Shown here: positions 26,579 to 31,340 of the stretch, in pieces | Position numbering within the stretch: position 1 is the first letter of the stretch | How the letters are laid out: every line of letters starts with the position of its first letter | Origin: an uncultured Campylobacter sp. | GTDB lineage: Bacteria; Campylobacterota; Campylobacteria; Campylobacterales; Campylobacteraceae | Assembly: GCF_937997595.1 (NCBI RefSeq) | Contig: NZ_CALKTS010000007.1 | Span: 1 to 31,340 of the forward strand | Length of the DNA stretch: 31,340 nt | Reading direction: 5' to 3' | Program-made: the position numbers and the translations under genes | The notes under the pieces: model-generated | Databases searched by the model: none | What the model was told of the DNA's origin: nothing | Seen by the model: only the letters and a program-made list of their open reading frames with translations

Positions 26579-27781
26579 TTGAGTACTAAATTCTTTCTAG
26601 CGATCCTTGCGATAGGCGTTATAATGGGGCTTTGCGCAGGGCTCTTAAACTTCGGCATCAACGAAATTGAAACTTTTGCTTTCGGGCATAATGATGAGGA
26701 ATTTCACATTATCACAGAGCAAACCACTGCGCTTAGGCGCTTTCTTAGCGTCCTCGCAGCCGGCGCAATCGTAACTTTAATTAGAATTCTGCTAATAAGA
26801 CTAAAACCTTTTTTAAACGTATCTTCAATGATGGAGGGGCAAAATCCGCCGTTTTGGCAAAATTTAATCCACTCAGTTTTGCAGCTCGTAGCCATCGCCA
26901 TGGGCGCACCGGTAGGCAGTGAGGCTGCTCCGCGCGAGCTGGGCGGCTTGTTTGCGGCTAAAATTTGCCGCGCCTTAAATATCGGCGGAGATGAGCTTCG
27001 GCTATTTGTCGCATGCGGCGCGGGAGCGGGACTAGGTGCTGTATATAACGTCCCGTTAGCGGGCGCGCTTTTTAGCCTAGAAATTTTGCTTAAAAGCTTC
27101 GATACTCGAGCGATTTTGTGCGCCTTTGCTACTAGCGCGGTGGCTACAGCTACAGCAGAATTCGGAGCTTCAAAAGAAATTTATTACGTAGTTTCAAACT
27201 TCGCCCCTACCCCGCAAAATTTACTCGCAGCGGCTCTAATTGGGCTTGTCACGGGGGTCGCGGCGAAATACTTTCAAGACGGGGTGCGCTTGTGCGAAAA
27301 GCTGCGCATAAAAAGCCTCAAAATCGCGCTTACACTGCCACTTGCGTTTTTACTTACCGCGGCGATCGGCGCATACGTGCCTGAAATTTTAGGTAACGGA
27401 CGCTCCGCAGCGCAGTTTGCTTTCGACTCCACATCCTTTAGCCCGTATTTGCTTGCGATCTTGCTTTGCAAGGCATTTTGCATTTTGATGATCTTTCGCT
27501 GCGGCGGATATGGCGGTACGCTAACGCCAAGCTTCGCGCTGGGCGCAGTTTTGGGGCTATGCGTTGGATTTGCGATCGGCGAAATTCTACCTATTAGCCT
27601 AAGCGCAGCGGGGGTTTGCGGAGGGGCTGCCTTTTTAGCGATCAACTTAAACGCGCCGCTTTGCGCCTTTGCCCTAAGCGCTGGATTTTGCGGGCTAAAT
27701 ATAAACTCATATTCGGTCGTCGTTTTTAGCATCGTATGCGCCGTGATCGCTAGAAATTTACTGACGAAAAATTTAGCGTAG
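26579..27781 (+). CDS. ClC-family chloride channel/antiporter protein
   Basis: A 400-residue integral membrane protein of the ClC anion transporter family. Family segments are visible in order: GSEAAP (113-118, in place of GREGP, keeping the gating glutamate Glu115), GAGLGAVYNVPLAGALFSLE (149-168, like GLAAAFNAPLAG of E. coli ClcA) and GGYGGTLTPSFALGAVLG in the second half. The canonical GSGIP anion-filter motif is not evident in the N-terminal part. The position matching the internal proton glutamate of ClcA (Glu203) appears to be Ile169. The start is TTG with AAAGG six bases upstream and the hydrophobic segment begins immediately, so no better start is seen. The gene stands alone. Confidence 0.88.
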   Translation: MSTKFFLAILAIGVIMGLCAGLLNFGINEIETFAFGHNDEEFHIITEQTTALRRFLSVLAAGAIVTLIRILLIRLKPFLNVSSMMEGQNPPFWQNLIHSVLQLVAIAMGAPVGSEAAPRELGGLFAAKICRALNIGGDELRLFVACGAGAGLGAVYNVPLAGALFSLEILLKSFDTRAILCAFATSAVATATAEFGASKEIYYVVSNFAPTPQNLLAAALIGLVTGVAAKYFQDGVRLCEKLRIKSLKIALTLPLAFLLTAAIGAYVPEILGNGRSAAQFAFDSTSFSPYLLAILLCKAFCILMIFRCGGYGGTLTPSFALGAVLGLCVGFAIGEILPISLSAAGVCGGAAFLAINLNAPLCAFALSAGFCGLNINSYSVVVFSIVCAVIARNLLTKNLA

Positions 27782-27946
27782 TCGCGACGCTTATAATTCA
27801 TACGCTGCAAATATGAATAGGCGGGCGCGGCGATGATGGTCTGAAAACCTGCTGTCGCGCATAGAGTAAGCGCGGTAGGTCACAACATTGGGCTAGGTCG
27901 GAGCCGTAAGGATATGCGCATAAGCTGATCGTTGGTAAATTTAAGA
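27782..27946. other. Spacer between the ClC gene and the BON-LysM gene
   Basis: Holds a TATAAT at 27791-27796 soon after the ClC stop and an imperfect GC-rich inverted repeat (GCGCGGC near 27826 and GTCGCGC near 27854), but no uridine run and no gene. A small RNA is conceivable but not supported. Confidence 0.3.
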
Positions 27947-27952
27947 TAAAAT
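27947..27952 (+). promoter_or_regulatory. -10 box of the BON-LysM gene
   Basis: TAAAAT preceded by AAGA lies 28 bases before the ATG at 27980. An AAAGGAG ribosome binding site at 27968-27974 follows. Confidence 0.5.
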
Positions 27953-27979
27953 TTCGCCACTTTAACCAAAGGAGAAAAC

Positions 27980-28402
27980 ATGGGTTTACTTTCATTCGTA
28001 GCCGAAGCAGGCAAGAAACTACTAGGTCTAGGCGATGACGCCAAATCCGTAAAAGACGAGATCGCCACCAATCTCAGCTCGACGCCGGTAGAGGGGCTAG
28101 AGGTCGAGGTGCAGGGCGACACCGTCAAAATCAGCGGCAACGCCGATAAGGAAACTCTCGAAAAAGCAGCCCTCATCGCGGGCAACACCGCAGGCATTAA
28201 AAACGTGCAGATCGAGGGCATTAGAGAGGATAGCGCCGAGAACTACTACACTATCGTAAAGGGCGATAACCTATCTAAAATCGCGAAGAAATTCTACGGT
28301 GACGCGAATAAATACAAGGTTATTTTCGACGCCAACCGCGAGGTTATCAAAGACGCGAACCTCATCTATCCGGGGCAGAAGATCAGAATTCCAAAAGCTT
28401 AA
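27980..28402 (+). CDS. kbp: BON-LysM domain protein, Kbp (YgaU)-like
   Basis: A 140-residue protein with a BON domain (about 22-84, VEVQGDTVKISGNADKE) and a C-terminal LysM domain (about 89-138, YTIVKGDNLSKIAKKFYGD through IYPGQKIRIP). The same size and domain order occur in E. coli Kbp (YgaU), a cytoplasmic potassium-binding protein. There is no signal peptide, in line with that protein and against a simple cell-wall role. An excellent AAAGGAG site and a single-gene unit suggest substantial expression. The gene name rests on architecture only. Confidence 0.88.
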   Translation: MGLLSFVAEAGKKLLGLGDDAKSVKDEIATNLSSTPVEGLEVEVQGDTVKISGNADKETLEKAALIAGNTAGIKNVQIEGIREDSAENYYTIVKGDNLSKIAKKFYGDANKYKVIFDANREVIKDANLIYPGQKIRIPKA

Positions 28403-28419
28403 GCTCGCTTTTGAATGCT

Positions 28420-28448
28420 GCGGCTTAGTTTTGTAAGCCGCGGATTTT
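28420..28448 (+). terminator. Probable terminator after the BON-LysM gene
   Basis: A perfect eight-base stem GCGGCTTA/TAAGCCGC with a six-base loop (28420-28441) begins 18 bases after the stop and is followed by GGATTTTACGTTTT. The uridine run is short, so efficiency may be partial. Confidence 0.55.
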
Positions 28449-28860
28449 ACGTTTTACGAAGTGCGGTTTTGCAAACTGGCGGCGCGAGCGCTGTTTTTGC
28501 GGGGCGTGATTTTAAGCTGGCTGTGCGGCGCAGCGCGACTTTGGCGAGCTAAATTTTACGAGTTAGCGAGGCGGCGCGGTTTTACAGACTGACAGCGCGA
28601 GCGCGGTTTTTTGTGGAGCGTGATTTTGAGCTGGCTGTGCAGCGCAGTTTTTAAACTATGATTTTATGAACCGATAGCGCGGCATGATTGTGTGAGCTAT
28701 GGATTTTACAGACTGCAGACTTACGAGCCGCGGATTTGTTTTTGCGAGACGGGTTTTGATTTTAAGCCGTAGGGTGGTTTTACGAGCCGTACTGCGGCGG
28801 ATAGTGGATTATCCGCCGCGCTTGCGCGCTGCCATCCTATTTGAGAACATATAAAACGCT
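28449..28860. repeat. GC-rich spacer with degenerate repeats, including a 65-bp direct repeat
   Basis: Two similar blocks, about 28471-28537 and 28584-28647, share GCGCGAGCGC, a T-run, GGCGTGATTTT or GAGCGTGATTTT, AGCTGGCTGTGC and GCGCAG, in that order, about 110 bases apart. Shorter words of the type TTTTACGAGCCG and GCCGCGGATTTT recur on both sides up to about 28800. No coding frame of interest was seen, and the base make-up differs from the AT-rich spacers elsewhere. Confidence 0.65.
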
Positions 28861-28888
28861 TTGAAATTCTATTTATAAAGAGCTAAAT

Positions 28889-29551
28889 TTGGATAAATTT
28901 GAAATCGGCGCTACGCTAAAAAAGACCGAAACTAGGGATTACGACAAATATCCGATAATCATCAAAGACAACGCGATAGAGATGATAAAGCTATACCTGC
29001 CGTTTCTATTTCTTTTAGATATTATTTCATACCTCTCTCCATATAGGCACCCTGGAGAGCTAACCAGGCGGCCAAAAGAGCTCGGAAGTTGCTATATTAA
29101 ATTTAAAAATTCCGCCATAGAGTATTTTTCTACGAAGAAGAATTTAGTCCTGCTCGAAATAAAATTATCAAATATAGTGGGGATAAAACGAACCTTTGGG
29201 CCTTCCCAACCCCAATTGCCGACAATCACAAAAAAGTTTGTAATTAGCGTCGTTATGATCTACTTCGTTTTGATGTCTACGGTTTTTTACTTTAAGGGCT
29301 ATGCGATAGCCCCATTCATAGTGCCGATAGCATTTGGGCTCGGCATGCTTCCATTGCTAATTTTTAGGATAATAAACGGGCTAGGGCTTGGACTGGATAT
29401 GCTAAGCGGCGATAGTTTGATTATCTTTGATAAGCATTTCATTATCGACGCCTCGATTTTAACGAGCGGCGAATACAAGGAGCTAAAAACCTATTTTCTA
29501 TTAAAAACGGGAAAAAATTTAGATAAAATTCGGCCGCAAATTTTTATATAA
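28889..29551 (+). CDS. Unrecognised membrane protein
   Basis: A 220-residue protein with hydrophobic segments at about 30-48 and two adjacent ones at about 112-132 and 134-160, separated by polar regions rich in beta-strand-like patterns (AIEYFSTKKNLVLLEIKLSN and LIIFDKHFIIDASILTSGEYK). The pattern of short membrane hairpins with flanking polar domains loosely recalls bacterial PH-like membrane proteins, but this is not a firm assignment. The likely start is TTG at 28889 with a weak AAAGAG site; a later start near residue 31 is possible. The gene looks more AT-rich than its neighbours, which may indicate acquisition. The frame stays open for 28 codons past its TAA. Confidence 0.65.
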   Translation: MDKFEIGATLKKTETRDYDKYPIIIKDNAIEMIKLYLPFLFLLDIISYLSPYRHPGELTRRPKELGSCYIKFKNSAIEYFSTKKNLVLLEIKLSNIVGIKRTFGPSQPQLPTITKKFVISVVMIYFVLMSTVFYFKGYAIAPFIVPIAFGLGMLPLLIFRIINGLGLGLDMLSGDSLIIFDKHFIIDASILTSGEYKELKTYFLLKTGKNLDKIRPQIFI

Positions 29552-29722
29552 GCTAGGAGTAAAGAGCAGGTTTTAGACGTAAAGCAAAAATTTGATAAGC
29601 AGCTAAGCGATAAATATTTAGAAAATAGCCTCGTATGAAATCAAAATTTAATAAAGACCTAGACGCGCCGAATTATCTTTTAAGAGTTAAAAATTTTTAG
29701 TAAAAATACCGCTCAAATTTTA

Positions 29723-30808
29723 TTAAATCCAAATCCTCACGTTCAGTTTTAAAATTTTAACGATACTCAAAAAGTTTAAAATTTCGCTCTTTATCTCGCT
29801 TGCGGGGTCGCGGCGCAGCACACTTTCATAGACGCTAGGCTCGAAATTATCGCGCCCGGTGTGCACGAAAATATGGATCCGCCGCTCTCTGATGCTCGCC
29901 CAGATCTGCGCCCCGAGCGCATCGCCCACCGCCAAAAATCGCTCCATAAATGCAGGCGTTAGCACGTACATCGCGTTTTGCGGCTCGTCGCTAAGCACCT
30001 TGTAGCGCGCGGCAAACTCCACGTTGTCCATCGCAACGGGCTTTAGACCTACGTGCTGTTTATTTTGCATCTCGCGCGGATAGATGAAAACGGGCGCGAT
30101 AATGCGCTTGTTAAATTCCGCTACGAAAAACGCCCCCACGAGCTCGTGTTGCAAATTTTGATGAAAAAAGCTCACGTCGCTAAACTCAAAGCTCACCCCC
30201 TGCCACGCGCCGCCCACGCGGTCGTTGCCGCGCAGATTTTCGATGAATTCGAACAGATCGCTCTGCACCACGCGCCAAAACGGCACGCTGCTGTAGGAGA
30301 CGTATTCGTAGCCGAGCTCGCGCACGAAAGGCGCCAGATAGTGCTGCTTGTAGCTTTGGCGGTACCGCCCCGTAAAGATATCTTGCATGCTTTTTACACC
30401 GAGCGCGTAAAGTCGCGTCGCTAACCACGCCCCAAGCGCCAGCGCGGTCAGGCCTATCAACGCTTGCGGAAAGGCTGCGGAGTATTTGAAGATCAAAAAC
30501 GAGATCGCGACCGCGCCGAATTTCAAAATATTTTCCGTGCCGATGAGATCCTTTTGCCAGCCGTTTAGATGCACCTCTTTAAGGCTCACGGCGAGCGAGG
30601 CGACCGCCAGCAGCATAAGCATCGTCGCGCTAAGGCTCTGTGCGCCCTGCCTATATGCAAAATACGCGATAGCGCCGAACACCGCAAACAAGGCGATCGT
30701 GCTTACGACGACGATAAACTTTAGCTGCTCCACGTGCTTTTTCGCGTCCAGTCGCAGGCGCTCCAAATCGTAAATAGTCAAAATTTCGCCCTTCTTTAAA
30801 TTTGCCAC
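29723..30808 (-). CDS. DUF3137 domain membrane protein
   Basis: A 361-residue protein with an N-terminal cytoplasmic region, paired membrane segments at about 30-52 and 60-77, a second hydrophobic pair at about 93-135, and a soluble C-terminal half. The latter has the pattern of DUF3137 (VSFEFSDVSFFHQN, VGAFFVAEFNKRIIAPVFIYP, and a YVLTPAFMERFLAVGD region). The family's function is unknown. The GTG at 30808 lacks a convincing ribosome binding site; a TTG ten codons in, at 30781, has AGAAGG eight bases upstream and may be the true start. It is transcribed against both neighbours. Confidence 0.8.
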   Translation of the reverse strand: MANLKKGEILTIYDLERLRLDAKKHVEQLKFIVVVSTIALFAVFGAIAYFAYRQGAQSLSATMLMLLAVASLAVSLKEVHLNGWQKDLIGTENILKFGAVAISFLIFKYSAAFPQALIGLTALALGAWLATRLYALGVKSMQDIFTGRYRQSYKQHYLAPFVRELGYEYVSYSSVPFWRVVQSDLFEFIENLRGNDRVGGAWQGVSFEFSDVSFFHQNLQHELVGAFFVAEFNKRIIAPVFIYPREMQNKQHVGLKPVAMDNVEFAARYKVLSDEPQNAMYVLTPAFMERFLAVGDALGAQIWASIRERRIHIFVHTGRDNFEPSVYESVLRRDPASEIKSEILNFLSIVKILKLNVRIWI

Positions 30809-31195
30809 AATTTTAGCAAAATTCTAGGAATTTTGGAATTTCAAAGCTCACTCGTCCGCACATAAGGCGGATTTTTATATGAATTTCGCACAGCACCCTA
30901 AATTTAAGGATAAATTCAAAACTCTAAGCTTAAAATTCCGCCCTAGCGGGGCGGCGCGCAGAAGTGTAATTTCGCATAAAAGCGTCGCTAAATTTCGGCA
31001 CGCGGAAGTTAAATTCCAAGGCATAAATTTGCTACGTAGAATTTCAAAGCGGGATTTCCTAGCTAAATTTTTTAAAAGCAAATTTTAGTAAAATTTCACG
31101 ACGCGGAATTTCAAATTAAAATTTTGCAAATTAAATTCCGCAAAGTAAAATTTAAGGCGAAATCTTGCGCCAAAAACGCCGCTGCACGCAAATCA
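30809..31195. repeat. Spacer with dispersed copies of the AATTT-CGCG repeat family
   Basis: About 390 bp of degenerate repeats with units that open AAATTTC or AAATTCC followed by GCG-rich words, at irregular 14-36 base intervals. TACGTAGAATTTC at 31033-31045 is identical to 26267-26279 of the tandem array, and ACGCGGAATTT at 31101-31111 is identical to 26150-26160. Overlapping open frames of about 68 codons exist on both strands, which is a by-product of near-palindromic composition. Confidence 0.55.
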
Positions 31196-31210
31196 AATCA
31201 TGGAGCAAAA

Positions 31211-31340
31211 ATGAGATATATTTTCGGGCCCGTCGCCTCGCGTAGGTTCGGGTGCAGCCTAGGTATCGATCTGAGCCCGCAGCGCAAGCAGTGCAACTTC
31301 AACTGCGTCTACTGTGAGCTGGGCGCGGGCAAGCCGGTGA
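31211..31340 (+). CDS. Radical SAM protein, truncated by the window edge
   Basis: The first 43 codons of a radical SAM enzyme. The N-terminus [20 protein letters not shown] is followed by the cluster motif CxxxCxxC at Cys28, 32 and 35 (CNFNCVYCE). The opening GPVxSRRFGxSLGID resembles the COG0731-type Fe-S oxidoreductases. The ATG has a GGAG site five bases upstream. The substrate cannot be judged from this part. Confidence 0.85.
   Translation, partial: MRYIFGPVASRRFGCSLGIDLSPQRKQCNFNCVYCELGAGKPV

Noticed and set aside
27782..27946. Possible small RNA after the ClC gene
   Set aside because: A TATAAT and an imperfect GC-rich inverted repeat are present, but there is no terminator U-run and no known RNA family is recognisable.
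30875..31088. Nearly coincident open frames on both strands
   Set aside because: Produced by near-palindromic repeat DNA; neither has a convincing start signal.

Overview
The window looks like a chromosomal segment of a Campylobacter (Campylobacterota). The ribosomal, RNA polymerase, heme and arginine proteins read as typical epsilonproteobacterial forms. Intergenic DNA is full of AAATTT/AAATTTTAAAATTT words, and the gene order from an Fe-S protein through hemN, a UPF0763-type gene, argF, hemB, ribA and rsmG matches, as I remember it, the C. jejuni Cj0991c-Cj0997 block. The base composition looks GC-richer than C. jejuni, which suggests one of the oral, higher-GC species such as C. gracilis. 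That species guess is inference; no rRNA gene is present to settle it.

Layout. Positions 1-14 hold the first codons of a leftward gene running off the edge. From 647 to 17874 there is one long leftward information-processing cluster. In transcription order it is tRNA-Thr(TGT), tRNA-Tyr(GTA), tRNA-Gly(TCC), tRNA-Thr(GGT), tuf, rpmG, tRNA-Trp(CCA), secE, nusG, rplK, rplA, rplJ, rplL, rpoB, rpoC, a DoxX-family membrane protein gene, rpsL, rpsG, fusA. A consensus sigma-70 promoter (TTGACA-17-TATAAT) drives the tRNA-tuf end. Hairpins lie after tuf, between rplL and rpoB, at the rpoC stop and after fusA, so the cluster is probably divided into several transcription units. Divergent from it is a small membrane-anchored coiled-coil gene (18001-18213).

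From 18840 to 24068 a second leftward block carries argF, a UPF0763-like gene, hemN and an Fe-S oxidoreductase, with hemB leftward just upstream of it. hemB and hemN belong to heme synthesis and argF to arginine synthesis. hemB diverges from a rightward operon (24132-26012) of ribA, rsmG, a PP0621-like zinc-ribbon protein and an unrecognised 180-residue protein, joined by 1-4 nt overlaps. The 63 bp between hemB and ribA contain a perfect inverted repeat over the likely promoters.

From 26013 to the end the genes are sparse: a ClC-family anion transporter, a BON-LysM (Kbp-like) protein, an unrecognised membrane protein, a DUF3137 protein on the opposite strand, and the first 43 codons of a radical SAM protein. 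They are separated by 200-570 bp spacers. Three of these spacers hold degenerate repeats, the clearest being an approximately 36-bp-period tandem array at 26071-26300.

I saw no CRISPR array, insertion sequence, phage gene or defence system. Most of the window is conserved core genome. The less explained parts are the repeat-filled spacers, the DoxX gene inside the rpoC-rpsL junction, the hemB-ribA operator-like repeat and a few unrecognised small proteins.
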